DNA from: Prevotella bivia DSM 20514
GTDB lineage: Bacteria > Bacteroidota > Bacteroidia > Bacteroidales > Bacteroidaceae
Length of the DNA: 64,000 nt
Direction of reading: 5' to 3'
NCBI RefSeq assembly: GCF_000262545.1
Contig: NZ_JH660660.1
Span: 768,975 to 832,974, forward strand
The notes beneath the pieces are model-generated. The model did no database searches, was not told the DNA's origin, and saw nothing but the letters and a program-made list of their open reading frames with translations. Each line of letters opens with the position of its first letter. Within the stretch, counting starts at the first letter, position 1. Below, piece after piece: positions 36,193-46,061 of this stretch. The translations under genes were made by a program, and so were the position numbers.

Positions 36193-37428
36193 ATGGCAAT
36201 CTATTTAATTAAAGTAAATCTAGCAATTATCGTGCTTTATGGCTTCTACAAACTTATGTGTAGTGGCGATACCTTCTTTCGTTGGCGTAGAATAGCATTG
36301 CAAGTTATCTATTTTATAGCACTTACCATTCCTATAACGAATATGAGTTTGTGGGCAAATAATAGTGATAAGATGAAAGAAGTGGCAACTACTTATGCTA
36401 GTTTTGTATTACCTAACATTACTGTTACACCCGATACTACTGCCTCTTTCAATTGGGTACTTTTCTTTCTATGCATTTATATTACCATAGTTGCTTGCCT
36501 TTTTATTCGCTTGTTATGGCAACTTATCAGTATTTATCATTTGAAACAGGCTTGCAACGAGCTAGTAATAGAGCATACCACAGTATATGAAATGACCACT
36601 GATAGCGGTCCGTTCTCCTTCTTTAATTGGATTTTTATTAATCCACAGCTCCATGCAGCATCAGAAATTCATGAAATATTAGTACATGAAAAAGCGCATG
36701 CTCATCAAGTTCACTCGTTCGATATCTTATTAAGCGAAATATTTAACATCGTGTTTTGGGTTAATCCTTTCACTTGGTTACTCAAGCAGGAAGTAAGGAT
36801 TAATCTAGAATACCTAGCCGATCACACCGTCTTAGCTAGTGATGCCGATAAAAAGACATATCAATACCACTTGCTCGGACTCACTTATAAAAAGAATGTA
36901 GCTACGTTATCAAATAATTTTAATGTTTTACCCCTCAAAAAAAGAATCAAAATGATGAACAAAAAACGTTCAAACGCAATGAGTAAAGCTAAGTATTTGC
37001 TCTTTGCTCCACTAATAGCTTTGATGCTATTAATAAGTAATGTAGAAACAGTGGCACGCACTTTTAAAGTTTTTTCGCCTACTATCAAGGCTACTCCAGC
37101 ACTTAATATGCCACGCGACAAAAAGGTTTATAAAGTAGCAGCGGTAATGCCACGTTTTAAAGGCGATGTTAGCACATGGTTATGTCAGCAGATTAAATAC
37201 CCAGAAGCAGCAGCAAAGGCTAAGCAGCAAGGTAGGGTTATTGTTCAGTTTGTTGTTTCTGCAGATGGTACAGTTTATGGTGCTAAAGTTATTCGTGGTG
37301 GTTCTCCAGCCTTAAATAAGGAGGCTTTGCGTGTTGTTAGCATTATGCCAAAGTGGATTCCCGGAAAAGAAAAAGGTAAAAATGTAGCTGTTAGTTACTG
37401 CTTACCTATTACTTTTAAACTGCAATAA
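36193..37428 (+). CDS. M56 (BlaR1-like) membrane metallopeptidase with C-terminal TonB-type domain
   Basis: The 411-residue protein has several N-terminal membrane helices. The zinc motif HEKAH (about 165-169, HExxH) is followed by HSFD and the downstream EYLADH, which provides the third ligand. After a final helix (about 268-285), residues about 335-411 form a TonB C-terminal domain (IKYPEAAAKAKQQGRVIVQF, ADGTVYGAKVIRGG). There is no penicillin-binding sensor domain, so this is not a beta-lactamase sensor as such. It is paired with the BlaI-type repressor and probably senses an envelope state. Confidence 0.85.
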   Translation: MAIYLIKVNLAIIVLYGFYKLMCSGDTFFRWRRIALQVIYFIALTIPITNMSLWANNSDKMKEVATTYASFVLPNITVTPDTTASFNWVLFFLCIYITIVACLFIRLLWQLISIYHLKQACNELVIEHTTVYEMTTDSGPFSFFNWIFINPQLHAASEIHEILVHEKAHAHQVHSFDILLSEIFNIVFWVNPFTWLLKQEVRINLEYLADHTVLASDADKKTYQYHLLGLTYKKNVATLSNNFNVLPLKKRIKMMNKKRSNAMSKAKYLLFAPLIALMLLISNVETVARTFKVFSPTIKATPALNMPRDKKVYKVAAVMPRFKGDVSTWLCQQIKYPEAAAKAKQQGRVIVQFVVSADGTVYGAKVIRGGSPALNKEALRVVSIMPKWIPGKEKGKNVAVSYCLPITFKLQ

Positions 37429-37462
37429 ACCGTTCTCTCATTCTTAATTAATATAAGATAAA

Positions 37463-37530
37463 GCCTCGTCTAGCATTTACATCTTTTTTGATAATCAATA
37501 AAATTATTACGCTGAATAGCTAGACGAGGC
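37463..37530 (+). terminator. Long-loop inverted repeat after the M56 gene
   Basis: The 12-bp perfect arms GCCTCGTCTAGC and GCTAGACGAGGC flank a 44-nt AT-rich loop. No T-run follows, so it may be a processing structure or protein site rather than a plain terminator. Confidence 0.4.
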
Positions 37531-37566
37531 ATTGTTACTCTCTATTTCTTAATTAATTTTTGTGCT

Positions 37567-38577
37567 ATGAATATGAAACATCTTACATTTATCTTTCTTC
37601 TTTCTTTGTTTTCATCGCTTTCCACTTTAGCGAATGTTGATCCCTATATGCAATTTCTTCAAAAAGGTGATAGCTGTTTAGCCGATTATAATTATAAGTC
37701 AGCAATGGAATTTTACGAGAAAGCTATTGCATTAAAATCCAATTATGCTACACCAAAGATAAGGCTTGCCGAATGTCATTATAAACGTGGAAATTATCCT
37801 GCTTGTGAGTTAATACTAGAAAAGGCAGCATTTTTTAATAAAGACAGTCTTACCCATGAGGCACTACGTGAGATGTTTTATTGTAAAGCTTATAATTCTG
37901 CTTATGAAGCACAGATTTTATGGGGTAGTATACTTTTAGAACGCTATCCATACGATGGCGATATAGTGGCAGCGCTAGCTGGAGTTTACAACAATGATGA
38001 GATACTTCTGCCTGCAAAAGCTGTAGACCTTACAGAAATGTATCTTACTGGTGATCCTGATAACATTGCTGTGCTTTCTCGTAATGCCTATGCCCATTAT
38101 TTAGGAAAGAATTATAGTACAGCAGTAATGCGATATAATAAAATAGTAGAACTGGGTGATTCTTCCGTTAATACCAATTATTATTTGGGTATGAGCCATT
38201 GGCGGTTACACGAATATGAAGAAGCCAAAGACTGCTTAATAAAAGCTGTTGAGATGAATAAATATGAAAGTGCAGGTATGATTTATCATTTAGGTCAGGC
38301 TTGTTTTGAAGGAAAATACTATGACGAGGCCATTAAATACTTGCAAATGGCTAAGGAAAAGTTTACACCAAGCAAAGCAGTAATGACTATTATCAATCAA
38401 GATATTGGTGATGCTTGCCGCCAAAAAGGCATGTATCTAGAAGCTATTACGGCTTATAAAGACGCTATAAACCTTAACTACGAGCTTATGGATCACATTA
38501 TTTTTTATCAAATATCTTCATGTTACGACAAGTTAGGCGATAAAGTGAATAGTAAGAAGTATCTTGAAAAGATGTAA
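37567..38577 (+). CDS. Exported TPR-repeat protein
   Basis: The 336-residue protein has a signal peptide (MKHLTFIFLLSLFSSLSTLA), preceded by two codons if the first ATG is used. At least five tetratricopeptide units follow, e.g. YKSAMEFYEKAIALKSNYATP, YSTAVMRYNKIVELGDSSVN, YEEAKDCLIKAVEMNKYE, YDEAIKYLQMAKEKF and YLEAITAYKDAINLNY. It is likely a periplasmic scaffold. It follows the BlaI-M56 pair after a long-loop hairpin and ends at a strong terminator; functional linkage to the pair is not shown. Confidence 0.85.
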   Translation: MNMKHLTFIFLLSLFSSLSTLANVDPYMQFLQKGDSCLADYNYKSAMEFYEKAIALKSNYATPKIRLAECHYKRGNYPACELILEKAAFFNKDSLTHEALREMFYCKAYNSAYEAQILWGSILLERYPYDGDIVAALAGVYNNDEILLPAKAVDLTEMYLTGDPDNIAVLSRNAYAHYLGKNYSTAVMRYNKIVELGDSSVNTNYYLGMSHWRLHEYEEAKDCLIKAVEMNKYESAGMIYHLGQACFEGKYYDEAIKYLQMAKEKFTPSKAVMTIINQDIGDACRQKGMYLEAITAYKDAINLNYELMDHIIFYQISSCYDKLGDKVNSKKYLEKM

Positions 38578-38592
38578 ATTATTTTTTTATTT

Positions 38593-38630
38593 ACATAGAC
38601 TTTTCTTTTGTTAAGTCTATGTTTTTTTTG
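38593..38630 (+). terminator. Intrinsic terminator after the TPR gene
   Basis: The arms ACATAGACTT and AAGTCTATGT flank a 10-nt loop and are followed by TTTTTTTG. Confidence 0.85.
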
Positions 38631-38744
38631 TAGTTTTGTTAGTATAAATCCTTTGTAAGGATTGATCGTTGTAAAATTTGTAGTGCAAAGTAATGGAAAA
38701 GTTGGTCATGCACAAATAATGCGAGTTGCTAATATAAATGGTGA

Positions 38745-38975
38745 TGAAGGTATTTTTAAAAACAATAAATACCTTTTAAAAGGTGAAATATAACCCTTTT
38801 AATAACAATACATAACCTATTGTATATCAAAAGGTTATTTTTCGTAATGAAAAATAATTTATTTTTGATATATTTTTAATTTATTTTTATATTAAAAATA
38901 AATTAAAAATAAAACTAAAACATAACCTTTTATCACATTAAAGGTTATGTTTTACTTTTTAAAAGATCATAGATT
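38745..38975 (+). repeat. AT-rich dispersed intergenic repeat, copy 3
   Basis: The core arms are TTTTTAATTTATTTTT (38873-38888) and AAAAATAAATTAAAAA (38894-38909). A left flank AAAAATAATTTATTTTTGAT and a right flank ACATAACCTTTTATCACAT are shared with copy 4. In this copy the outer words are AAAGGTTATGTTTTAC and ACATAACCT, i.e. with T where copy 2 has G. Confidence 0.75.
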
Positions 38976-39021
38976 ATAATTTAAAGAGTGATTATACTCT
39001 AAAATATTTAGCTTTATCTCA

Positions 39022-39224
39022 TTATAGGCTGGTTCTATAAATTAGCTTTGTTAGATTTTGAGCTTATTTTTGAGGTCAAAATGCAAGAGAGTGAAGGAGT
39101 GTAGCGAGCTACACGACTGAACGAACTTATATTTTGAACCAAAAAGAAGCCAAAAGATAACAAAACGTATTTCATAAAAATTTAATGACTATATACGGTG
39201 GTAATTTATAGAACCAGCCTATAA
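39022..39224. mobile_element. MITE-like 203-bp element that folds as one long hairpin
   Basis: The ends are perfect 23-bp inverted repeats (39022-39044 and 39202-39224) beginning TTATAGGCTGGTTCTATAAA. Inner segments are also imperfectly complementary: TTTTGAGGTCAAAAT on the left against ATTTTGAACCAAAAA on the right. The centre carries GTGTAGC-GA-GCTACAC. It has no gene. A TA target is possible because TATA flanks the GGCTGG termini. It resembles a MITE mobilised in trans by an IS5- or IS630-type transposase, none of which is in the window. The rest of the 857-bp gap holds repeat copy 3 and the leuS promoter. Confidence 0.65.
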
Positions 39225-39324
39225 CTATTAAATCAAGAAGTTAATACTAAATTCTTTAACTCCTATTTTAAAATCTTCTCACTAAATTTTATTCACTAAA
39301 TATTTAGGTTAAAGAAAGATTTAG

Positions 39325-39332
39325 TAATTTTG
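39325..39332 (+). promoter_or_regulatory. Bacteroidetes -7 element for the leuS operon
   Basis: TAATTTTG matches TAnnTTTG, about 100 nt before the leuS ATG, so the leader is comparatively long. Confidence 0.5.
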
Positions 39333-39434
39333 CAAATTACAATATAAGACACAGCTAGCTGGCTAATAAATAGCAGATAAGCGGGTGTTTATGAGCAAAA
39401 AAACATAGAAGAAATAATAACGATATATTCAAAA

Positions 39435-42317
39435 ATGGATTACAACTTTAACGACATCGAGAAGAAATGGCAAAAGAAGTGGGTGGATAACAAAACCTAC
39501 AAGGTAGTGGAAGACGCAGATAAAAAGAAATTTTATGTGCTGAATATGTTTCCTTACCCTTCTGGAGCAGGGCTTCATGTTGGGCATCCTCTAGGTTATA
39601 TAGCGAGCGACATCTACGCTCGTTATAAGCGTTTGCAGGGCTTCAATGTGCTAAACCCTATGGGATACGATGCTTACGGGTTGCCAGCCGAGCAATATGC
39701 CATCCAGACAGGACAGCATCCTGCTATAACAACAGAAAAGAATATTGCTCGCTATCGTGAGCAACTAGATAAGATAGGTTTCTGCTTCGATTGGGATCGT
39801 GAGGTGCGTACTTGTGATCCTAAGTATTATCGTTGGACACAATGGGCTTTCCAATATATGTTTAAGTCGTATTTCGACAATAATTTGCAGAAAGCACAAC
39901 CCATAGAAAAGCTCATTAAACACTTCGAGCAAAAAGGCACCGAAGGACTCAACATTGCTCAAAGTGAGGAACGAAGTTTTACTGCTGCTGAATGGAATGC
40001 TATGAACGAGCAGGAGCAACAGCAATTGTTGATGAACTATCGCATTGCTTACTTGGGTGAAACAATGGTAAACTGGTGTCCAGAACTAGGCACCGTGCTA
40101 GCCAATGACGAGGTGGTAAATGGTGTAAGTGAGCGTGGTGGTTATCCTGTTGTTCAGAAGAAAATGAAGCAATGGTGCTTGCGCGTATCGGCTTACGCAC
40201 AGCGTTTGCTTGACGGACTAGACAATGTAGACTGGACCGACTCTATAAAAGAAACTCAGCGCAACTGGATTGGTCGCTCAGAAGGTACTGAAGTAGTATT
40301 CCAAAGCCTTACTCCTCAAGTTGAAGGCGCACCACGTAAGGGCGAGTTTACGATCTTTACAACTCGTGCCGACACCATGTTTGGTGTGTCGTTTATGGTT
40401 TTAGCACCTGAAAGTGAACTTGTTGAAACCTTAACTGCTGAAAGTCAGCAGGCAGAAGTAGCTGAATATTTGGCATACGTAAAGAAACGTACCGAGCTAG
40501 AACGTATGTCTGACCGCAAGGTAACGGGTGTGTTCTCTGGTTCATACGCTATTAATCTATTCACTGGCGAGGAAATTCCTATTTGGATTTCAGAATATGT
40601 TTTGGCTGGATATGGTACGGGTGCTATCATGGCTGTACCTGCACACGATAGTCGCGACTATGCTTTCGCTAAACATTTCAACCTTCCTATCATTCCTCTC
40701 ATTGAGGGAGCTGATGTAAGCGAAGAGAGTTTTGATGCAAAAGAGGGAATTGTAACCAATTCGCCATCGGAAGGAAAGCCGAGTACAGACGGATTTACTT
40801 TGAATGGTTTGACTATCAAAGAAGCGATTGCTAAAACCAAGGTATTTGTTACAGAGAAGCAGTTGGGTCGCGTAAAGACCAACTATCGTCTCCGTGATGC
40901 TATCTTCTCTCGTCAGCGTTATTGGGGTGAACCATTCCCAGTATATTATAAAAATGGTATGCCTTATATGGTGCCTGAAGAGTGTTTGCCATTGGAATTG
41001 CCAGAAGTAGATAAGTATGAACCAACAGAAACGGGCGAACCACCATTAGGTAGAGCTACTAATTGGGCTTGGAACGAGGCAGAAAAGAAAGTAGTGAGCA
41101 AAGATTTGATAGACGAAAAAACTGTTTTTGCCCTTGAATTAAACACAATGCCTGGTTTTGCAGGTTCTTCGGCTTATTATCTTCGTTATATGGATCCCAA
41201 CAACAATGAGACCCTTGTAGGAAAGAAGGCAGGTGAATATTGGCAGAATGTAGATCTGTATGTAGGTGGAACAGAACATGCTACAGGACACTTAATTTAT
41301 AGCCGTTTTTGGAATAAGTTCTTGTTCGACTATGGATTTAGCTTCAAGGAAGAACCATTCCAAAAGTTGATAAATCAGGGTATGATACAAGGTCGATCTA
41401 ACTTTGTATATCGCATCAACACAGAAGATCACAGCAAAGCACCTGTTTTTGTATCATTGGGTAAGAAAGATCAGTATGAGGTAACACCTATCCATGTAGA
41501 TGTAAACATCGTTCATGGTGATATTTTGGACATAAAGGCATTTAAGGCATGGCGTCCTGAATATCAAAATGCTGAGTTTATCTTTGAAGATGGTTCTCAA
41601 GAGCAGGTAGAAGGCGCACAATATAAGTGTGGATGGGCAGTTGAAAAGATGTCGAAGTCGATGTTCAACGTGGTCAATCCTGATGTAATCGTCGATCAAT
41701 ATGGTGCCGATACCTTGCGTTTGTACGAGATGTTCCTCGGTCCTGTGGAAGCTTCTAAACCTTGGGATACTAATGGTATCGATGGTTGTCATCGTTTCTT
41801 GCGTAAGTTTTGGAAGTTGTTCCAGCAAGAGTTAACCGATGGGGAACCATCAAAAGACTCGCTAAAGAGTGTTCATAAGCTTATCAAAAAGGTAACATCT
41901 GATATTGAAGCTTTCTCTTACAATACGGCAGTAGCAGCCTTTATGATCTGTATTAATGAGTTAGGTCAGCAGAAATGCAACAACAAGGAGCTATTAAAGC
42001 AGCTTATCATTGTCATTGCACCATTCGCTCCACACATTGCTGAAGAACTTTGGGAGCAGATGGGAGGCAGTGGTTCGGTATGCGATGCTGAATGGCCTGC
42101 TTACAATGAAGAATATTTAAAGGAGAACGAGGTGCAACTTACCGTTTCTTTCAATGGTAAAGCTCGCTTCCAAATGCTATTTGCTGCCGATGCAACCAAT
42201 GAAGAAATCGAGAAAACTGTTCTCGCTAATGAAAAAAGTCAGCAATATATCGCAGGCAAAAATATTGTGAAAGTAATCATAGTTCCTAAGAAAATTATTA
42301 ATATTGTACTGAAATGA
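39435..42317 (+). CDS. leuS: Leucyl-tRNA synthetase
   Basis: This 960-residue class I synthetase charges tRNA-Leu. [17 protein letters not shown] (about 39-55) carries the HIGH motif. The CP1 editing domain includes [19 protein letters not shown] and [17 protein letters not shown], with the Asp that hydrolyses mischarged products. KMSKS lies in [15 protein letters not shown] (about 737-741). The C-terminal anticodon-binding domain is present. It is the first gene of leuS-yitT-yitT-rdgB, and its stop overlaps the next ATG by 4 nt (ATGA). Confidence 0.97.
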   Translation: MDYNFNDIEKKWQKKWVDNKTYKVVEDADKKKFYVLNMFPYPSGAGLHVGHPLGYIASDIYARYKRLQGFNVLNPMGYDAYGLPAEQYAIQTGQHPAITTEKNIARYREQLDKIGFCFDWDREVRTCDPKYYRWTQWAFQYMFKSYFDNNLQKAQPIEKLIKHFEQKGTEGLNIAQSEERSFTAAEWNAMNEQEQQQLLMNYRIAYLGETMVNWCPELGTVLANDEVVNGVSERGGYPVVQKKMKQWCLRVSAYAQRLLDGLDNVDWTDSIKETQRNWIGRSEGTEVVFQSLTPQVEGAPRKGEFTIFTTRADTMFGVSFMVLAPESELVETLTAESQQAEVAEYLAYVKKRTELERMSDRKVTGVFSGSYAINLFTGEEIPIWISEYVLAGYGTGAIMAVPAHDSRDYAFAKHFNLPIIPLIEGADVSEESFDAKEGIVTNSPSEGKPSTDGFTLNGLTIKEAIAKTKVFVTEKQLGRVKTNYRLRDAIFSRQRYWGEPFPVYYKNGMPYMVPEECLPLELPEVDKYEPTETGEPPLGRATNWAWNEAEKKVVSKDLIDEKTVFALELNTMPGFAGSSAYYLRYMDPNNNETLVGKKAGEYWQNVDLYVGGTEHATGHLIYSRFWNKFLFDYGFSFKEEPFQKLINQGMIQGRSNFVYRINTEDHSKAPVFVSLGKKDQYEVTPIHVDVNIVHGDILDIKAFKAWRPEYQNAEFIFEDGSQEQVEGAQYKCGWAVEKMSKSMFNVVNPDVIVDQYGADTLRLYEMFLGPVEASKPWDTNGIDGCHRFLRKFWKLFQQELTDGEPSKDSLKSVHKLIKKVTSDIEAFSYNTAVAAFMICINELGQQKCNNKELLKQLIIVIAPFAPHIAEELWEQMGGSGSVCDAEWPAYNEEYLKENEVQLTVSFNGKARFQMLFAADATNEEIEKTVLANEKSQQYIAGKNIVKVIIVPKKIINIVLK

Positions 42318-43309
42318 GTAATGTAACGCTAAGAAACGAAATTAAAGATTATATCTTTATCACATTAGGACTGTTGCTTTATGCTGCTTCATTTACAATC
42401 TTCTTATTACCGTATGAAACGGTAACAGGAGGTGTTACAGGTGTTGCCGCAATTGTCTTTTACGCCACAGGATTTAAGATTCACTACACTTACATGATTA
42501 TCAACGTGTCCTTACTGTTGGTTGCATTAAAAGTACTAGGGTTTAAGTTTATGGTGAAGACCATCTATGCTATTGTTGCCCTATACTATATGCTAGAATA
42601 TGCGCAAGTGCTGATGCCGATGGACGCTGGTGGACATTACATTAAGATTCTAGGAGAAGGGCAAGCATTTATGTCAATGGTGGTAGGATGCTGTCTTACA
42701 GGTACTTCGCTAGCTATTGTTTTCTTAAACAATGGTAGTACAGGTGGCTCTGATATTGTAGCGGCAGTTGTGAATAAGTATAAGGAAGTATCATTGGGGC
42801 AGGCGTTAATGCTCCTTGATATCTTTATTGTTTCAAGCTGTTTCTTCATTCCACAGTTTGGTGATATAGCCGATAGGGCACACAAAGTGGTGTATGGCTT
42901 GTGTACCATTGTTATTGAATGTGGTATGCTTGACCTTATTTATAATCGCCGACGCTCATCAGTTCAGTTTATGATATATTCACGAAAACATGAAGAAATA
43001 GCAACAGTTCTTTCTGATGAAACAGAACGTGGTATGACTATTCTTGACGGGCATGGATGGTTTACAGGTAAAGATATTAAGGTTATCTGCCTGCTTGCAC
43101 GCAAAAATGAGAGCGAAACGATCTTCCGTCTTATCAAAATGACCGATCCTAAAGCCTTTGTTAGCCAGAGTGCCGTCATCGGAGTATATGGAGAAGGATT
43201 TGATAGCATCAAAGTTAATGTAAAAAAGAAGCATGAAGAAATGCTTCGGCAACGCTACAATGAGCATACGGAGATACCTACTATTACACCTAAGAATATA
43301 AAAAGCTAG
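42314..43309 (+). CDS. YitT-family membrane protein (first of two tandem paralogues)
   Basis: The 331-residue protein has about five or six membrane helices in the first 200 residues, including [16 protein letters not shown] in a family-typical loop. A C-terminal cytosolic DUF2179 domain ([32 protein letters not shown]) follows. The family role is unknown; some members are proposed transporters. It overlaps leuS by ATGA, so translation is coupled. The neighbour 43 nt downstream is a clear paralogue, sharing long identical stretches such as [20 protein letters not shown]. Confidence 0.85.
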   Translation: MSNVTLRNEIKDYIFITLGLLLYAASFTIFLLPYETVTGGVTGVAAIVFYATGFKIHYTYMIINVSLLLVALKVLGFKFMVKTIYAIVALYYMLEYAQVLMPMDAGGHYIKILGEGQAFMSMVVGCCLTGTSLAIVFLNNGSTGGSDIVAAVVNKYKEVSLGQALMLLDIFIVSSCFFIPQFGDIADRAHKVVYGLCTIVIECGMLDLIYNRRRSSVQFMIYSRKHEEIATVLSDETERGMTILDGHGWFTGKDIKVICLLARKNESETIFRLIKMTDPKAFVSQSAVIGVYGEGFDSIKVNVKKKHEEMLRQRYNEHTEIPTITPKNIKS

Positions 43310-43352
43310 CTGCTTTAAAATATAAAACCTAACTTTTCTCTCATAATGAGAG

Positions 43353-44360
43353 ATGCTAAAAACTTCTAATGATATGATAACTGCGAAACAACAATTGATC
43401 TATAGCGAAGCCAAGGATTATCTTATGATAACCCTTGGCTTGCTACTTTATATGTCAGCATTCACCGTTTTCCTAATGCCTTATCAGATAGTAACTGGTG
43501 GCGTAATGGGAATTGCGGCATTGTTCTATTATGCTATTGATATTCCTATAGACTGGACCTATTGGGTTATCAACCTTTCTTTATTAGTGGTAGCACTAAA
43601 GATAATGGGATTTAAATTTATGATGAAGACCGTTTATGCTATCGTTGCGTTAGGTGTTATGTCTAAATATATTCCTGCTATGATGCCTGTCGATGCTCAT
43701 GGACACTTTATAAAGGTACTTGGCGAGAATCAAGGCTTTATGTCTATGGTCGTGGGATGCTGTTTAACAGGTACATCTCTAGCTATTGTATTCTTAAATA
43801 ATGGCAGTACTGGAGGTTCTGACATCATTGCCGTATGCGTAAACAAGTACAAAGAAATTTCCTTAGGTCAGATATTGACATTGATGGACATATTTATTGT
43901 GGGTAGTTGCTTCCTCTTTCCTGAGTTTGGAGATATATCTGACCGTGCCTATAAGGTAATATATGGTCTTTGTACGATTGTTATTGAGATGAATATGCTT
44001 GACTTTGTTTATAATCGTCAACGCTCATCCGTTCAGTTTATGATATACTCACGTAAGCATGAAGTTATTGCCGAGGCTATCTCAAATGATATAAACCGTG
44101 GTATGACAATACTTGATGGACATGGATGGTACACTGGATTCGACATTAAAGTGATATGTTTGCTGGCTCGAAAGAATGAGAGTGAACGCATCTTTCGCTT
44201 GATAAAAATGCACGATCCCACTGCTTTTGTCAGCCAAAGTGCCGTAATCGGTGTATATGGTGAGGGCTTCGATCATATTAAAGTGTCAGTAAAGAAAGAA
44301 CATGAGAAGATGATTCGTAAGCGGCAAGAAGAGAAAAAATTACAAGAACAAAATCAATAG
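43353..44360 (+). CDS. YitT-family membrane protein (second paralogue)
   Basis: This 335-residue paralogue of the preceding gene has the same plan: about five or six membrane helices, the [12 protein letters not shown] loop and a DUF2179 tail ([24 protein letters not shown], [12 protein letters not shown]). The start is uncertain. ATG at 43374 (MITAKQQLIYSEAKDYLMI) aligns better with the start of the first copy than ATG at 43353. The two genes arose by tandem duplication and have diverged mostly in the helices. The next gene, rdgB, begins 3 nt after its stop. Confidence 0.85.
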   Translation: MLKTSNDMITAKQQLIYSEAKDYLMITLGLLLYMSAFTVFLMPYQIVTGGVMGIAALFYYAIDIPIDWTYWVINLSLLVVALKIMGFKFMMKTVYAIVALGVMSKYIPAMMPVDAHGHFIKVLGENQGFMSMVVGCCLTGTSLAIVFLNNGSTGGSDIIAVCVNKYKEISLGQILTLMDIFIVGSCFLFPEFGDISDRAYKVIYGLCTIVIEMNMLDFVYNRQRSSVQFMIYSRKHEVIAEAISNDINRGMTILDGHGWYTGFDIKVICLLARKNESERIFRLIKMHDPTAFVSQSAVIGVYGEGFDHIKVSVKKEHEKMIRKRQEEKKLQEQNQ

Positions 44361-44363
44361 AAT

Positions 44364-44942
44364 ATGAAAATAGTATTCGCTACCAATAATACACATAAAC
44401 TTTCAGAGATTAAAGAGATACTAGGTGAGGGGTTTGAGGTGGTTTCCTTGGCAGATATTAATTGTCATGAAGATATTCCTGAAACAGGAACAACACTAGA
44501 AGAGAACGCAAGAATTAAGTCGAACTATGTGGTAACTAATTATCATCTCGACTGTTTCGCTGATGATACGGGCTTAGAAGTGGAGGCATTAGGTGGTGAA
44601 CCGGGCGTATATTCGGCACGCTATGATGAAACAACCGATCATGATAGTGAGGCAAATATGTGCAAGTTGCTCCGTAAACTAGGTGATAACACCAATCGAA
44701 AGGCATGCTTTCGCACCGTGATCTCATTGATGATCAATGGTAAAGAGCACCAGTTTGAAGGCATTGTAGAGGGCAATATTGCTTTTGAGAAGAGTGGTTC
44801 TAATGGTTTTGGCTACGATCCTATCTTCATTCCAAAGGGTTATGACAAGAGCTTTGCTGAACTAGGCGAGGGTATTAAAAACCAAATATCGCACAGGGCA
44901 AAGGCTGTTCAAAAGCTAGCAGCATACTTAAAGAAGCTATAA
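44364..44942 (+). CDS. rdgB: XTP/dITP diphosphatase (RdgB/HAM1 family)
   Basis: The 192-residue protein starts [19 protein letters not shown], the family's substrate-binding SNNxxK-type loop. It has [22 protein letters not shown] (catalytic Asp and purine pocket) and [21 protein letters not shown]. It removes pyrophosphate from XTP and dITP and so keeps deaminated purines out of DNA and RNA. Length is typical. It is the last gene of the leuS unit and ends at a strong terminator. Confidence 0.95.
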   Translation: MKIVFATNNTHKLSEIKEILGEGFEVVSLADINCHEDIPETGTTLEENARIKSNYVVTNYHLDCFADDTGLEVEALGGEPGVYSARYDETTDHDSEANMCKLLRKLGDNTNRKACFRTVISLMINGKEHQFEGIVEGNIAFEKSGSNGFGYDPIFIPKGYDKSFAELGEGIKNQISHRAKAVQKLAAYLKKL

Positions 44943-44993
44943 TGCTACAAGATGAGAAGCTAGCAGCATATATAAAAAGAAATAATAACAACG

Positions 44994-45030
44994 AATAAGG
45001 GTTGCAATGAACATTATTGCAACCCTTATT
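44994..45030. terminator. Bidirectional intrinsic terminator between rdgB and DUF4254 genes
   Basis: Perfect 15-bp arms AATAAGGGTTGCAAT and its complement flank a 7-nt loop. The flanking genes are convergent. Confidence 0.85.
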
Positions 45031-45058
45031 GTATGCTTATTGTGATGTGATTTCTACC

Positions 45059-45661
45059 TTATTTCTTATAAAGGATAGGGTTAGTAGTAGGATCATTATA
45101 CATTTTCATCTGGCGATATACCTTCATATACTTGTGTCCCGACTTAATATCGTCAAGCAATTGATCAATAGCCGTATTCAAATCTTGCTGCTGCTCTAAC
45201 AAAACTGCTAGCTTAGCCTTACACTTTTTGATATGTTCAGCCGATGCATCAGTGCGCTCTGTCTGTTCCTGCATGTGATAGATTTTCAAAGCAAGGATAG
45301 ATAAACGATCAACAGCCCATGCTGGACTCTCTGTGTTTATAGTAGCATCTTCGGCTGGGCGGACATCAGAATATAGCTGGCGGAAGTAAGAATCAATCTG
45401 CTCTACCAAGTCAGTTCTGTCCTGATTAGAATGGTCAATACGGCGTTTTAAGCTCATTCCTTCTTCAGCATTGATGTGAGGATCGCGAATAAGATCCTCG
45501 TAATGCCACTGAACAGTGTCAATCCAACACTTTAAGTAGAGGCGATTCTCTATAGAATCACGATCGTAAGGATTGTTAATAGGCGTGTTTACATCATCTG
45601 TAATGTGATAATCCCTAATCGCTTGATTAAAAATTTTATTGCTATGTTCTGTAAATGACAT
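45059..45661 (-). CDS. DUF4254 domain protein, unknown function
   Basis: The 200-residue soluble protein is almost entirely helical. It has N-terminal FNQAIRDYHITDDVNTPINN and RLYLKCWIDTVQWHYEDLIR, which match DUF4254. This family is common in Bacteroidetes and frequently found beside LPS glycosyltransferases of the GT9 type. No catalytic residues are known. Here it is a single gene with its own TATATTTG promoter element and a shared bidirectional terminator. Confidence 0.8.
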   Translation of the reverse strand: MSFTEHSNKIFNQAIRDYHITDDVNTPINNPYDRDSIENRLYLKCWIDTVQWHYEDLIRDPHINAEEGMSLKRRIDHSNQDRTDLVEQIDSYFRQLYSDVRPAEDATINTESPAWAVDRLSILALKIYHMQEQTERTDASAEHIKKCKAKLAVLLEQQQDLNTAIDQLLDDIKSGHKYMKVYRQMKMYNDPTTNPILYKK

Positions 45662-45691
45662 TATTGAAAATTGCTTATATTAATTTAAATG

Positions 45692-45699
45692 CAAATATA
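45692..45699 (-). promoter_or_regulatory. Bacteroidetes -7 element for the DUF4254 gene
   Basis: The minus strand reads TATATTTG, 30 nt before the ATG at 45661. Confidence 0.55.
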
Positions 45700-45744
45700 T
45701 AAGAAATTCTGCAATATTCAAAATAAAAACCATCCTTTTTCTTT

Positions 45745-45984
45745 TTGCACACCACAACTATATATTACTAAGAATAAAAGCTACACAGCTATGCTAACAA
45801 GTGATAAGCACCCCACTAAAGAAGTTTGTTAAATGCGTATTAATAAACAAAAGTATAAGTATTATTTGAATAAAATTATATAAGCCATTGATATCCCGAT
45901 AGATAATAAAATAAGAAAAAATATTGCACAATGATATACCATTTGTGCAAAGAGAAGTGCTTTTTTAAGAAAAAAACTTGCACA
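45745..45984 (+). promoter_or_regulatory. Repeated TTGCACA words upstream of acpP (possible operator)
   Basis: TTGCACA occurs at 45745-45751, 45924-45930 and 45978-45984. The middle one forms an 8-bp inverted repeat, TTGCACAA / TTGTGCAA, with 45943-45950 (11-nt spacer). The last overlaps the -33 element of the acpP promoter. Nothing else is seen in the 400-bp gap 45662-46061 except the two promoters. Confidence 0.4.
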
Positions 45985-46008
45985 CATGGAAAAAAGATTG
46001 TTCCTTTG
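45978..46008 (+). promoter_or_regulatory. acpP promoter
   Basis: TTG at 45978-45980, a 20-nt spacer and TTCCTTTG at 46001-46008 give a good -33/-7 pair; the -7 differs from TAnnTTTG at one base. The leader is about 50 nt and AT-rich. Confidence 0.55.
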
Positions 46009-46061
46009 CAGCCGAATTTTAAGTTTGACAATTAATAATTAAACATTTTAAAATTAAGACT

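Noticed and set aside
36193..37428. Beta-lactam resistance sensor (BlaR1/MecR1)
   Set aside because: The peptidase half matches but the penicillin-binding sensor domain is missing and no beta-lactamase or PBP2a gene is nearby.
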